Source of the DNA: Porpolomopsis calyptriformis
Taxonomy: Eukaryota > Basidiomycota > Agaricomycetes > Agaricales > Hygrophoraceae
DNA length: 64,000 nucleotides
Assembly: GCA_951640195.1 (NCBI GenBank)
Contig: OX621176.1
Span: 682,001 to 746,000, forward strand
Direction: 5' to 3'
Shown piece by piece: positions 44,832-57,039 of this stretch. Made by a program: the position numbers and the translations under genes. Position 1 is the first letter of the stretch, and each line of letters begins with the position of its first letter. The notes beneath the pieces are model-generated. The model searched no databases, had not been told where the DNA came from, and saw nothing but the letters and a program-made list of their open reading frames with translations.

Positions 44832-44864
44832 ACAGTCCGGACAATAGCTCGTGCGTTGCGGACT
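44822..44864 (+). promoter_or_regulatory. Candidate -1 ribosomal frameshift signal between gag and pol
   Basis: The slippery heptamer G GGT TTT (44822-44828) sits on the last two gag codons, directly before TGA. After a -1 slip, the next codon (44828) enters the pol frame exactly where it opens. Five nt downstream, AGTCCG (44834-44839) pairs with CGGACT (44859-44864), extended by CAA/TTG inside, giving a hairpin of 9 pairs with a 2-nt bulge. Confidence 0.6.
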
Positions 44865-47800
44865 CCTTTTCTATGTGTACCACTACCCCTATGCAATCTA
44901 TTTCCCAAATTCTTGGTGCACTTGATTCGAGCGAAGAAGCTTTAACCATACCCCTTTGGTTGGAGACCACAGACACTGGTAGACGAATTGCCGCCAGTGC
45001 ATTGATAGACTCTGGCACCTCTGGATGCTTTATAAACTGGAACTTCATGCAGGAGCGCGATATCCCTTTTTATCGATTGGAAGGACCAATCCCCGTGCGG
45101 AATGCAGATGGGACAGACAACCAAGGAGGTCCTATCGAATATGCTGTAGACCTGTGGTTGGAGACGCCGGATTTTCCTAGGGAACGAACCCATTTGGAAG
45201 TGACAAATTTAGGAGATATGATACAGGTTATCCTCGGCTACCCGTGGCTCAAACGTAACGATCCCCTGGTTGACTGGAAGGCTGGAACACTGACTTCACG
45301 TCAGACTGTGGCCCCAACCAAGACTTCTCAGGCTGGAGTGATAGTGTCACGAGTAGGCTCTACATTGAATGGCGACTCCTACGCCAAGATTATCAGATTG
45401 GTCTCACTGGGAGACCATGCAAGACCCACTACCGTGGAGGAAGATATGAAGAAGTATGTGCCGAAGAAATACTGGAGGCACTGGAAGGTGTTTATGAAGA
45501 CTACCTTCAATGAACTTCCCCCACGACGACCAGAATTTGACTATGCGATCGATCTCGAACCTACCTTTAGACCCAAGATCGGAAAGGTGTACAAACTCAC
45601 TGAGTACGAATAGGGAAAGCTGAATGAATTCCTAGAGGAACAACTTGCAAGTGGGCGAATACGACGATCAAACTCCAAACAAGCTGCCTCATTCTTCTTT
45701 GCTGCCAAAGGTGAAGAAGTTAATGCCCAAGGACAAGATGCTGGACTGCGTCCAATCCAAGACTATCGCTATCTGAATGCTCACACAATCCCAGACGCTT
45801 ATCCCTTACCTCTCATCTCTGAGATTATTCAACAGACCAAGTTATCAGAAGCGGAACTGTTCACAGTCATGGATATCCGATGGGGCTTTAACAATATTCA
45901 TATCAAAGAAGGAGACGAATGGAAAGGAGCCTTCAACACTCGACGAGGGCTGTTCGAGCCCACCGTTATGTTCTTTGGAATGCGAAACTCGCCTGCCTCC
46001 TTCCAACGAATGATCGACGTTCTCTTCAAAGAGGTTATCGATTCCAAGCAGGTCCATATCTATATTGACGATATCCTGATCATGGGAAAGGACCTCACTG
46101 AACTCACCTATTGGACAGAACGAACTCTAGAGATCATGGAGAAGAATCAATTGTCCTGCAAACCCGTCAAGTGCCAGTTTGAGAAAAAGGAAGTGATTTA
46201 TCTGGGGATGATGATCTCTAAAGGCCACATTGCTATTAACCCCAAGAAGGTTGAGGCGATCAGAACCTGGCCTATCCCCCAGAAGAAACGAGATCTCCAA
46301 TCCTTCCTTGGCACTGCCAACTTTTGGCGGAGGTTTATCAAGGATTACTCCCTGATTGCTCGTCCTCTTAATGAGCTCCTACGAAAGGATCAAGAATGGA
46401 TTTGGACCCCTAAGCAACAACGTGCTTTTGATACCCTCAAGAATGCGCTTACCTCTGCTCCTGTTTTGAGGACCCCGAGGCCAGACCTTCCTTACCTTCT
46501 GGAGACGGATGCTTCTGGTGTTGCACTGGGTGCAGTCTTAACCCAGAAAGAGAATGACGAAGAGGATTGGCACCCCATTGGTTTCTACTCCAAGACCCTC
46601 CTCCCAGCTGAACGAAATTACCCCACCCATCACCAAGAGCTTTTAGCCATCATATCTGCCTTGAATGAATGGAGATACCTTCTGCAGGGGACACGGCAAC
46701 CCATTATGATCAAGACTGACAACCAGTCCCTCCAATACTTCATGACTAGTCATCAGCTCTCCAGACGCCAGGCTAGATGGTCTGAGTTTTTAGCTCGCTT
46801 TTGGTTCAGAATCAGCTACCAGCCTAGAATCAAGAATAAGGCTGATGGACTCTCCAAACGTCCAGATCATTACCTGGAGTCTTATGAGGAGGTGGAGGAC
46901 AAGGTCCTTCTGCCAAAAGAACTTTTTGTCAATGCGCTTTTCATCAATGCGATTATCAGTTTATCGTCCCCCAACTTTTTATCCAAGCTTTGTTTTCATT
47001 CCCCCCTACCTCTCGAGATCATGGCCAAAATTGAAGATCCCTCTTCCGGATACACCCACGTAGATGGCATTGTGCGCGATGCTGGAGATCGTATAGTTGT
47101 GCCAAAGGATGTATCTTTGCGCACAGAAATTATTCGATTGACCCACGACACACCCACTGGTGGCCATCCCGGCATTGAGAAGACGAAGGAACTGCTCCTC
47201 TGTAATTACACATGGGAAGGTGCCCCACAAGATATCACCAATTACGTGAAGTCCTGCCTTGCTTGTCAACAGACCAAGGTTTACCCACAGAAACCCACTG
47301 GACTTCTCCAACCGTTACCCCCTCCTACTAAACCATGGCAACAGATCACTGCTGATCTAATCGTGGAACTCCCCAATTCAAAAGGATTTGATGCTATTCT
47401 AGTTGTGGTGGACAGATTCACCAAATGGGCTCACTTCATCCCAACAACTGGAAACCTATCTGCTAAAGGAACTGCTGCGCTGTTTCAAGAACATGTCTGG
47501 AAACACCATGGATGGCCAGAGAAGATCATCACCGATCGAGGAACCCAATTCTCATCAAAATTCGCTACGTTATTGAACGAACTCCTAGGAACCACTTCTG
47601 GGCTTTCTACCGCCTATCACCCCCAAACAGACGGACAAACCGAACGAACCAATCAAGAGTTAGAGCAGTACGTACGGCTCTACACTAACTTCATGCAAGA
47701 CGATTGGAAAGATTGGTTAGCTCCAGCGGAGTTTGCTTATAACAACCGAGAACATTCCTCCACTCACCAATCCCCCTTCTGGCTTGAATATGGCCGACAC

Positions 47801-48409
47801 CCTCACACCCCCTTATCAGTTCCAACCCAAACCTCAAATCCCAATGCCAACGAGTTTTACGTGCAGCTTACTAGAGCTAGAGAGAACGCTGAAGAGTCTC
47901 TTCAAAAGACCACTAACTCAATGAAGCTCTATGCCGATCGAAAACGTCAAAAGGAACCCACGTTTTACGAAGGACAAAGGGTCTGGCTTGATGCCAAGAA
48001 TTTGAAAACTGGCCGGCCCGCAAAGAAACTGGATGTCCGCCGGCTCGGACCTTTTATAATTCTAAAACAAGTATCGCCTGTGGCTTACCGACTAAAGCTA
48101 CCGCTGTCATGGAGGATTCATCCTGTGTTTCACGTTTCACTACTCAAGGCTCTAGAAGAGAATCTCAATCTCCACCCCCTGATTGGAGAAGATGACAATC
48201 TCCGACCACCTCCGGATGTGATCGAAGGAGAGCCCAAGTATGAAGTGGAACGTATTCTCAATCACACCCCAGGAAAACGGAATCGACAATACCTAATCAA
48301 GTGGAAAGGCTACCTGATAGAGGCAGCCACCTGGGAACCACGATGGAACCTCAAGCACGCAAAAGACGTCTTAATGAATTATGAAAAGTCTATTCAAGCG
48401 GCGATTTAA
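44828..48409 (+). pseudogene. E2 pol: protease, RT, RNase H, integrase, chromodomain (one nonsense codon)
   Basis: One frame, broken only by TAG at 45611-45613. Protease active site LIDSGTSG (Asp at 45008). RT with MDIRWGFNNIHI, FGMRNSPASFQRMID and catalytic YIDD at 46061. RNase H with LLETDASGVALGAVLTQ. Integrase with a HHCC domain (HPGIEK, CLACQQTK) and the DDE core (ITADLIVEL, DRGTQFSS, TDGQTERTNQELEQY). It ends with GPFIILKQVSPVAYRLKLP and the chromodomain YEVERILNHTPGK, YLIKWKGYLIEAATWEP. All catalytic residues seen are intact. Confidence 0.93.
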
Positions 48410-48523
48410 CTCTCTTTTACGAATACTACTGACATCACGATCGTTGAATCTCCTTTTCTCCTTTTCAATCTCCGACGATTATAAGGACTTCCCCTTCCCG
48501 ACAATCATCAAAAGAAGCACGAA

Positions 48524-49216
48524 ATGCCCCGCCAAGTTCTTTATGCTCGCAAGTCGACTGGGAGGCGTCCACCTTGAGGGAACCCCACTGCTTCTACCTC
48601 CAACCTTCCCCCTGACTCCTCTTCCTCCTCTTCCTCATCTGACAGCGTCTTGGTTACCTGACGGTTCAAGAAGCCGAGACGACGTACTGACACTATCGAC
48701 AAGCCGGGACAAAACCGTAACTACCGAGGGCTCCCCTTTGCCAAGGTCAAGCACCTATCTGGGTGCCCCGAAACCTACATCCCTTTTATCTCTGGAGCAC
48801 GTCGATGTGAACTTAACTACGACCGTCACTGGTACACGTTCGACAAGGACAGCGACTTTGACAACAAGAAGAATCAACTCGAAGATTGGCTGGAGGTGTA
48901 CCAAGTTGGGCGCCAACTTTTGATGGTTATACCGGACCAGGATGAATCCGACGTCACCACCCCCACTATCCCCGAAGACCCCATCTCGCACCGCATCCAT
49001 CGCGTTGCCGACCGACTCTATACTGCCCGGAACGGGTACCGCTCGATGATGGATGCCAAGTACAAAAGGATCCTTGACCTGGAGGAGAATGCTGTGATGT
49101 GTAGGGAGCTGGCTGAAACTTGGTTGCGACATGCCCGGGAGTTGGATGGCCGTTACCACTGGTTTGACCCAGATGGACACCTGCTTCAACCCCCAGTTTA
49201 TGATGGCGCAACCTAG
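48524..49216 (+). pseudogene. E2 extra ORF after pol
   Basis: A frame of 230 codons starting MPRQVLYARKSTGRRPP, broken by two TGA codons (48575 and 48659), both explained by CGA to TGA. The body contains NYDRHWYTFDKDSDFD, a helical stretch RIHRVADRLYTARNGYRSMM and ends RYHWFDPDGHLLQPPVYDG. No known domain; it is not related by eye to the equivalent ORFs of E1 or E3. Confidence 0.6.
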
Positions 49217-49495
49217 GGACTGGATGCTGTTCCCGAACGAACAGTATTCCTTACACCTCCCTTCTGGATGTGTGGTTAGAGAAGGTGATATCTACTGGAG
49301 AGTTGAGGAAAAGTATACCTAGTGGATAGTCTTTGATCTGACAACTATCCACTTATCCCTCCTCTTCATCGCTCACCTATCTCATCACCCCTCTACCCAC
49401 CTCTACCATCCCTTTACACCTCCCCTTGACACCCTTCCTTCGCTTTGAAGGGTCTCCTCAAAATTCGGGACGAATTTCCTTTTTATGGAGGTGAA

Positions 49496-49854
49496 TGTCA
49501 GAGATATATTTTTTCTTTTTCCTTTGCTCGTCTATTCCTATTTACATCAGACAGTTTACATCAATAGCTGCTTAGCCACCCAAGCTCCGCTTAGTAATAG
49601 AAGGTGACCAAGCCATATCTATATTTAGTCTACCATCACTCTCCTTATCTACATGACTCATCCATAGTCGTTACGACTCACACATAGTCAGTATGACTCA
49701 TACTTAGCTAGTATATAAAGCTAGCAGTAGATAGACTTAGGATAAGTCTGTTTCTTTCGTTAACACCCCAATCAGTAGTCTTCCAACCCTTTAAAACCCT
49801 ACACCCAGAGCCTGAAGTAAAACCTTGCAATCAACCCTAGACTGCCGTCTAACA
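49496..49854 (+). repeat. E2 3' LTR
   Basis: 359 bp, nearly identical to 42866-43226. A short purine tract ggaggtgaa precedes it. The target duplication ATGAA follows at 49855-49859. Confidence 0.95.
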
Positions 49855-50383
49855 ATGAAGGCAAAACTCGCTAGCCTTGGCCGCTAGGATAAAGAAAAGA
49901 TCCAAATCTTTGAGAAGAACATTCATCGTGATATTGTTTGCCAAATGTACCTCAACCCCCCTCTCCCCACAACTTGGTCCGATTACGTTGAGAAAGCTGT
50001 GGCCATGGGACAACAGGAACAGGCTCGTCGTCCCACTGCTGCCCCCCCTCCGTGATTCGTACCCCAGACCTTCCTGTCTCACCCTTAGGCTCAACCCACT
50101 GAAGATCATCATGTCCCCACTGGGATCATTCACAGTGGTTAAGGAAAGCCTATGGACATTGACAAGATGTGCCAGGTCCACTGATATTTCAACTGTGGAG
50201 AGATCAGACATTTCCAATGAGACTGTCCCAAGGAGAAGGCTACAGTGAATGTCCGTGCCCTCTTCTATGACATAACCACATTGGAGTTGGACAAGCTGAA
50301 GAACCTCCTTTCCACAGAGGAGCACAGCTCAATGAATGATACCCTCACTCCTGAAGACAAATTGGATTTTGTCAATAGTTAAT
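49855..50383 (+). pseudogene. E1 gag, C-terminal part
   Basis: Continuation of the E1 gag after E2: KEKIQIFEKNIHRDIVCQMY, PLPTTWSDYVEKAVAMGQQEQ, and a decayed zinc knuckle near 50,190-50,240. It has frame breaks and stops. Confidence 0.65.
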
Positions 50384-50387
50384 AAAG

Positions 50388-53300
50388 ATGCATTCCCTTC
50401 ATTTGACTGGAAGTTGTTTGCTTTGGCAGAACACTCTCATATCAGACATTTCCCCTTTATCTACCATGACAGCATGTATAGTACACAACATACTTAAATC
50501 AAATACCCCCATCATTTTCCCCCTTTCTCTGAAACCTACCCTGCCAGATGAACATGTTGAATGCCCTGAAACCCCTACTCCCAAATCATTGTCTCTTTCT
50601 GTTGATTTGATCAACGTCAACACTCTTTCGACCCCTTTAGACTTTGTTAATGCTATTAAAGGCAATGCTAATTCAGCAATTTCTATCCTCCAACATTGGT
50701 CTCATCTAGCGCACTCATGTGAGATGGTACAGTCTACCATTGACAAAATCACTGCCCTCACCCCAGAGAATGCCATCCAAGCCTTGAACAAACTCAAGCA
50801 GCCTCACATCTTCATTCATGGTTCCAAAGGAAACCAACTCACCCTTAAAGCCCATCTTGTCACTTTGGACAATTGTGCAGAGCATACTGCCACCGCTCTC
50901 GTCGATAGCAGATGTGAAGGCTCCTGTATTGATGTCAAGTATATCCGAGACCACGATCTCCATATGACCCCTCTCACTTGACCCATTCCAGTACATAATG
51001 CTAACAGTCAACCTAACACTGAAGGCCCTATCTCAGAAATGGTTACCCTCAAACTGCGAGTCAGAACCTATGTGGAACAAATCGATTTCAGCATCACCAA
51101 CCTTGGCAAGGGACAAATCTTCCTTGGGCACAATTGGCTCAAGACTCACAATCCCTCTGTAGATTGGAAGGCTGGCACCCTCGACTTCAATCGATGCCCC
51201 CCAGATTGTTACCCCTCTGTCAACTCCCTCGACATCAACAACCTCACTCTGGAGGATGACAATCACCTCCTCATGATCAATCTTGCCCCTACCATCCAGA
51301 TTCAGTTGATGACCACCAAGTTGCAAGAACTCGCGATCAAAGCTGCTGAGACCCAAAGGAAGGACCGTGATTGGAAAGACATTGTCCCCAGTTATCTCCA
51401 TGAATTCTAAGACGTCTTCACCAAGAAAGACTTTGATGAACTACCACCACCTCGCCCTTGGGATCACGCGATTGAGTTACTCCCCAGAACTAAAGAAAAA
51501 CTCAACTGCAAAATCTATCCCCTCAGTGTGGACAAACGTTCGCAACTTGATGAATTCCTTGAAGAAAACCTCCGAACTGGACAAATTCACCCTTCCATTT
51601 CCCCCTTCGCTTCCCCCTTCTTCTTCATCAAGAAGAAAGATGGTCGATTACACCCAATCCAAGACTATCAGAAACTGAACGACATGACCATCAAGAACCG
51701 CTACCCCCTTCCCTTGATCACTGAACTCATCGATGCCCTACAGAATGCCCATTACTTCACCAAGCTAGACATTCATTGGGGTTACAACAATGTTTGCATC
51801 AAGGAAGGCGACAAACACAAAGCTGCATTCAGGACCAACTGTGGCTTGTTCGAACCCCTAGTTATGTTTTTCAGACTCACAAACTTACCTGCAACCTTTC
51901 AAATGATGATAAATGACATCTTCCATGTTCAGATCCACCAAGGTCACATATTGATTTATATTGATGACATACTGATCTTTGACAAAGATCTCGAGATGCA
52001 CCATCGACATATCCACAAAGTCATATCTCTACTTCACAAACATAAGCTTTATCTCAAACCTGACAAGTGCGAATTTCATCAAAGACAAGTGGAATATCTT
52101 GGAGTCGTTGTCTCCAAAGGCCAAGTCAAAATGGATTCGATCAAGGTCCAAGGTATCACTGATTGGCTGACCCCAACTTGCAAATGTGATGTTCAGTCCT
52201 TCCTCAGTTTCTGCAATTTCTACCATCGCTTCATTCATCATTTTGCTAGCATTGCATGCCCTCTTAATATCTTAACTGGAAACACTCCCTTTGAATGGAC
52301 TGATCAATGCCAGGATGCCTTTGACGTCCTCAAGACTATCATTACCTCTGCTCCGGTTCTCTCCATTGCCAACAATTACGATCTACTCCGTGTCGAGACT
52401 GATGCCTCCAAATACGCTCTGGGTGCTATACTCTCACAAAAGCAGGAGAATATCTGGAAGCCCATTGGATTCCTCTTGAAATCATTCAGTCCTGCGGAAT
52501 GAAATTACTAGATTTATGATCGCGAACTCCTCACAATAATGACTACTCTGCAAGAATTCCGCAAGCATTTGTTGTCCGCCAAGCAAGTCTTTGAGGTTTG
52601 GATAGACCATGCTAACCTCCAATACTTCAAGAAGCTACAGAAGCTCAACAGACGTCAAGCTTACTGGCTTACGGAGTTGCAAGATTTCCATTTCACCCTT
52701 CATCACATTGCTGGTAAGGCCAACTTGAAGGCTAACATCCTGTCAAGACAACCAGGATTTGAAAGGGGGGTGGATGATAACGACAACATGATTCTCTTAC
52801 CCGACTCTCTTTTTTCCGCTCCCTCTCACCCCGTCATAGACCTCCGACTAGTTCAATTCGACATTGAACCTGATCACTTTCATTCACGCATCAAAGACTC
52901 CTACTGGAACAAAGAAGATTCCATTACACTCTCTCAAAGAAAACAAGAAAATGATTGGAAGACCCAAGACAATAGTACCCTCACCTTCAACAGTCGGATT
53001 TACATCTCGATTGACAAGCCCCTTTGTGGAGAAATCATCTCTCAGTATTACGACAATCCCTTATCAGGACACTATGGCCCCTTCAAGACCACTGAAGTCC
53101 TCTGTTGCGATTACAGGTAGCCCACCATCTGTCAAGATGTGAAACAGTACATCTCCGGTTGTGAGACTTGCCAATGTACCAAGGCATCCTGCTTGCCCAT
53201 GAAGACTCCACTCCACCCTTTCAATCCTCCAGCTTGCCCTTGGGACACAATCACTGTTGATCTCATTGGACCCATCCCCAAATGTCAAGGATACAATGCT

Positions 53301-54311
53301 ATCTTAACCATTGTCAACATGTTCTTGAAGGCAGTCAAGTTTGAACTGACACACATCGAACTCAACTCTGAAGGCTTCGCTAAGATTGTCCGAGACCACG
53401 ACATTCATGATCATGAAGTCCCTTGACAAATCATTCATGATCACAACCCATGATTTGTATCTAAGTACATAACTGACCTCTTCCGCCTCTTAGGCACAAC
53501 TCAAAATGTTTCCACCACCTACCACCCACAAACTGATGGCTAATCCGAATGGATGAATCAAACACTCGAACAATACTTACGAGTCTTCATCAACCACCAT
53601 CAGGATAACTGGAAGGAATGGTTGGCGCTAGCTGAATTTTCATACAATAATTCTGTTCACGCTGCCACCACACAAACTCCTTTCTACATCAATTACGGCC
53701 AACATCCCTGGTCAGGAAATGACACCTGAAGAGAAGTCTGGAATGAATCTACCACTCAATTTGCTGAACGAATGAAACGTATCTGTCAGGAGACCAAGTC
53801 TGCTCTCAGACAGGCTAATGAGAAAATGAAGATCAGTCATGACAAATGATCTTGATCCGCTCATAAGTACTCCCCCAGAGACAAAGTCTGGCTTGCTGCT
53901 ATGAACATCAAGACCAATCACACAATGAAGAAACTTGACAACAAACGTTTTGGACCCTTCAAGGTCGTCGAGAAAATTAGTCATTCAACTTACCGACTCG
54001 AACTCCCTCATGAATGGATGGGTTTACACCTGGTCTTCAATGAATCCTACCTATCCCCCTACTATCATTCTTCCTTTCCAAATCAAAAAGCTCCCCCTCC
54101 CCCTCCTCCTCTTCAGTTGGATGATGAAATCGAATATGTCATCAAGAAAATCCTGGATTCCCAGATCTACCAAGGGCAGCTCCAGTACCTAGTGCACTGG
54201 GAAGGCTACACCAATGAGGAGAACACCTGGCAATCTGCATCTGATGTTGCTGTCACAACTGTAGTTGCAAGTCTTTTCGTCAATCACAAGGCAGGCCTTG
54301 GAGCTCAATAA
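50388..54311 (+). pseudogene. E1 pol, multiply broken
   Basis: Protease region with LVDSRCEGSCID (Gly of the DSG motif changed). RT with HPIQDYQKLNDMTIKNRYPL and YIDDILIF (about 51,958). RNase H (RVETDASKYALGAILSQK), integrase with HYGPFKTTEVLCCDYR and TVDLIGPIPKCQG, and a C-terminal chromodomain (IEYVIKKILDSQIYQGQLQY, HWEGYTNEENTWQSA) ending at 54309-54311. In-frame stops occur at, for example, 51410, 52501, 53120 and 53426. Confidence 0.88.
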
Positions 54312-54461
54312 GTCTAGTAGGATATAGAAGAAAGTTCTGACAGGGACGTCTTCGTATAGAGTGATGATTCCTTCTGAATTAAGTTTTACTTCTACAAAGA
54401 AGTTGTTCTGTGGGTTGAATCCGTTGCGTGCCTCTGCTGAGAGTTTAGGGAATATGGGCAT
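54312..54461 (-). pseudogene. Truncated gene start of unknown function (gene Y)
   Basis: An ATG at 54461 opens MPIFPKLSAEARNGFNPQNN, then FFVEVKLNSEGIITLYEDVP, and runs to the end of the E1 integrase frame, where it is cut. A TATATAAA box lies about 143 nt upstream on the same strand. The protein is not recognised. It forms a divergent pair with gene X. Confidence 0.4.
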
Positions 54462-54603
54462 GAACGGTTGGCTCAGTAGTTATAGTTTTGTGTTTCTCTT
54501 TTCTTGTTCTGATGGAAAAGAAGTCTGATGATTCTGATTGCATTCGTGCTACTACAAGTAATCTCACAGGAGGATGAAGTGATGATCTGCTTCGCCCTCA
54601 GGG

Positions 54604-54611
54604 TTTATATA
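54604..54611 (-). promoter_or_regulatory. TATA box of gene Y
   Basis: TATATAAA on the minus strand, upstream of the ATG at 54461. Confidence 0.4.
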
Positions 54612-54914
54612 GTATTTCTAAAATAGGAGTCACTATGAGTCAGCTTCCGCAGTCACCCCATTTTCTATTGTTCACAGCCCCCAGTTTAAGGTTTGCTATT
54701 GTTCTTAGTCATACTGCACAAGGCTTGTGTTGTTCTGATGACTCAATTCTATTGGGCATAGCCTTCCGCAGCATTAGGCTGTGTTGTCTCATAACTGGTT
54801 TCTATAGTTCTTCTAGTCATGAGATCGCCGTTGTTTCTATCTCTTGTCCAGCATATCGGGTTTCTCTTCTTTGACTGAGGAACCTCCTTTTGGTCCTCCC
54901 TTTGTGTCTTGGCA

Positions 54915-54922
54915 TATAAAAG
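54915..54922 (+). promoter_or_regulatory. TATA box of gene X
   Basis: TATAAAAG, 54 nt upstream of the gene X ATG (54969). It suggests a short 5' UTR. Confidence 0.5.
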
Positions 54923-54968
54923 GTGTGGGTTGTATCCCTATGCTTCAGTTCAATCCTTATCAATCATC

Positions 54969-55796
54969 ATGACTCCTTCCCACCAAGGCCACTACGTTCG
55001 ATTCTTCAAGCAGTCTGGAGTGGTGCACTGCACTGCTCCTGTCTTTCTCGATTGCGATTCATTTCATTACTACCTCCAGCGCATCCCCTCCGACGCCGAC
55101 CTCTGTTGGTCTTCCTTCTCCTGCTTTGCTTGCAGTGGCAAGTACAAAGTCAAGAAGTGTCCATTCGTTCGCTGGCCAATCCAGCATGCTTGCGGCTTGA
55201 TGGAGGATCCGCTTGGTGAGTATTTTGTTTTGTCTTTATTAGTCTGTGTTTGTTGATAATAGGCTTTCCCTTTTTTAGCTTGGGATGATGACGCCCCTCC
55301 CCCTACTTCCCAGCTCCCTTTGGAGGAGCAGGTTAATTGGGGGTCTGACAAGTGGGCTGATTCCCTCCCTTCTGTCAAGAAGGAGGCAGTCGACTGGGCT
55401 GCCAGTCCCCCCTTCCGTCCTTGGACCCCTGGTCCATTGAGTTCTTTTTCTAGTGGTAAGCTCTCAATTCTCTCGCCCTCTTCATGATTTGTTGACTCTT
55501 TATTCTTAGTGGAAGATTTGTCGTCATTGACCAACGTCAACATCAAGATCGAGGAGGAAGAAGTTCCTCCTAGTTTGTTATGGAGTCCCACCAACGATTA
55601 GTTGGGTGAGGAAGCGAGAAAGATAGCAGTGGGTTTCATTGAGGGGAAGGCTGCCGAGTTGCAGGCCTCCGGTAGTAACACTAATGGGGCAATCTACTGG
55701 GGTAATAAGTTGGCCACTTTAGATGGTCAAGTAGTTTCTAGTTTCGTAGAGTTTTTGAGAGATAGTATGGTGCAGGAGATTGCCAAGACAGACTAG
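54969..55796 (+). pseudogene. Intron-containing gene of unknown function trapped in E1 (gene X)
   Basis: Three exons joined by canonical GT-AG introns: 54969-55215, 55279-55455 and 55510 onward. The N-terminal part is rich in Cys, His and aromatic residues (HYVRFFKQSGVVHCTAPVF, then DLCWSSFSCFACSGKYKVKK), suggesting a metal-binding fold. The middle is acidic and Trp/Pro-rich. A TAG at 55599-55601 stops it after 171 residues. The same frame is open for 64 more codons (EEARKIAVGFIEGKAAEL) to 55796, so the TAG is probably a mutation and the original protein had about 236 residues. No family recognised. Location: between E1 pol and its 3' LTR. Confidence 0.5.
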
Positions 55797-55952
55797 TTTA
55801 GGTTTTTTATTAGTTGGACTTGGACTCCTCCTTTTTGTACAAGTAGTTTCTGCTGCCAATAAAGACAGCCCCCCTCCAAAGAGAACAGGCATAGAAAAGA
55901 AAGGAAAAGAATGAAGAAAAGAGAGGAATTTTAAGAGAATGAATGCCAATTT

Positions 55953-56313
55953 CATGACAGTTGCACACTCTCAAGAGTTGGTTGATGAGTTCTACACTCT
56001 GAACCCGAAATGACCAGCCCCGAGACTTCAAATCCGTATTATTCACATGGACAATTTCTTCGGCATTGATGATTGCCTCTATGATCCAGTCACCAATTCA
56101 TATGGCGAAGGTTACAAACCACTAATGAAGTCCAACAACATCGATGTCGTCATTCCACTCACACCTATTGAGGTCAATCACGCCCTGGACTCCAACTTCA
56201 ATGCCTCCATTCTCCTCCCCCATCTCCCCTCTTATGTGCATCAAGCTTGGATCTATGAAGAAGGTCTGGTCAATGCCATCACTCTCATCATGCGGTTGGA
56301 TGATCATGGCTAA
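55953..56313 (+). pseudogene. E1 extra ORF after pol
   Basis: Frame pieces MNANFMTVAHSQELVDEFY and, after stops, MDNFFGIDDCLYDPVTNSYG with NHALDSNFNASILLPHLPSY. They lie next to the polypurine tract and the 3' LTR. No known domain. Confidence 0.45.
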
Positions 56314-56485
56314 GTGCTCCGTATGTACCAGCTCACCCTTCCCCTTTCGTCTCTCAACATCTAATGACGTTATAGTTATTACCTCCCCATCATCCCCTGT
56401 TACACTCCCCACTGGCTATTACGAGACTGTTCAAGACATCTCCAATGCCTACACTAACCTCATGTGGATTCTGAAGGGAGAGTGA

Positions 56486-56704
56486 TGTTACAATGCATCC
56501 ATATTTTCATTTTATCTTATTGCAGCCCATCTAATCTTAGTTATCCACCCACCACTTTCCTTTCTTATTCGTTGATTAGAGGGGAATCTGCCATTGGTCA
56601 GCAGTAACACTATCCGCAGCTGTGCAGCAGCTGAGTCAGCCATTCCATGGAACGTAGTTGAGTCATACTATTCAAACTCAGGCTAGATAAGTAGTGTAGC
56701 TAGA
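56486..56704 (+). repeat. E1 3' LTR, interrupted by E3b
   Basis: 219 bp matching the first part of the 5' LTR at 41004; the purine tract gaagggagagtga precedes it. It stops at agctaga, where the E3b LTR begins. Confidence 0.85.
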
Positions 56705-56899
56705 TGTAAGGATTGGGGATAAGTTATCACACTTTGCTCAATACCAGGATATGCACAGAACCAATGTATTGGGGCAATCTGGTATAAGCAGGAGTGGGAT
56801 GTAAACTTATTGTTTACCTAAGCGTAACTGGTACTTAAGGTATCCAGTACAAATACGTACAAACACAGCATGGTAGCTGTATGTAACATATCTGTTACA
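56705..56899 (-). repeat. E3b 3' LTR
   Basis: 195 bp, TGTAAGGATTGG to CTGTTACA (TGTAA/TTACA ends). Same family as 39302-39496. The plus strand continues with TCCTCCCCCTT, i.e. polypurine AAGGGGGAGGA for the minus-strand element. Confidence 0.9.
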
Positions 56900-57039
56900 T
56901 CCTCCCCCTTCGGCTTAACTGCTGGGGTAAGTTAAGCCTAATAGCCAGGCAGAATACACATAAAACAGTCTATAAACTACATAGAAAGAACTAAGAGAAA
57001 TAGAAAATAAATGCTGTAGTAATACAACTGCGGCAACGA

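Larger units (their letters stand above)
42866..49854 (+). mobile_element. Gypsy chromovirus E2, full length and young
   Basis: 6,989-bp Ty3/Gypsy element with two LTRs (361 and 359 bp) that differ by eye only by a 2-bp TA repeat and two G-to-A changes (about 99% identical). It is flanked by a perfect 5-bp target duplication ATGAA (42861-42865 and 49855-49859) within the gag of E1. It carries gag, pol and an ORF after pol. Only four nonsense codons were found: gag 43584, pol 45611, and 48575 and 48659 in the last ORF. Confidence 0.95.
41004..56704 (+). mobile_element. Gypsy chromovirus E1, carrying E2
   Basis: Plus-strand Ty3/Gypsy element. It has a 5' LTR (41004-41339), gag (41.5-42.9 kb and 49.9-50.4 kb, split by E2), pol with PR-RT-RNaseH-IN-chromodomain (50.4-54.3 kb), a region with trapped genes, an extra ORF and a 3' LTR cut at 56704 by E3b. 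Many stops make it defunct. It sits in E3a. Confidence 0.85.
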
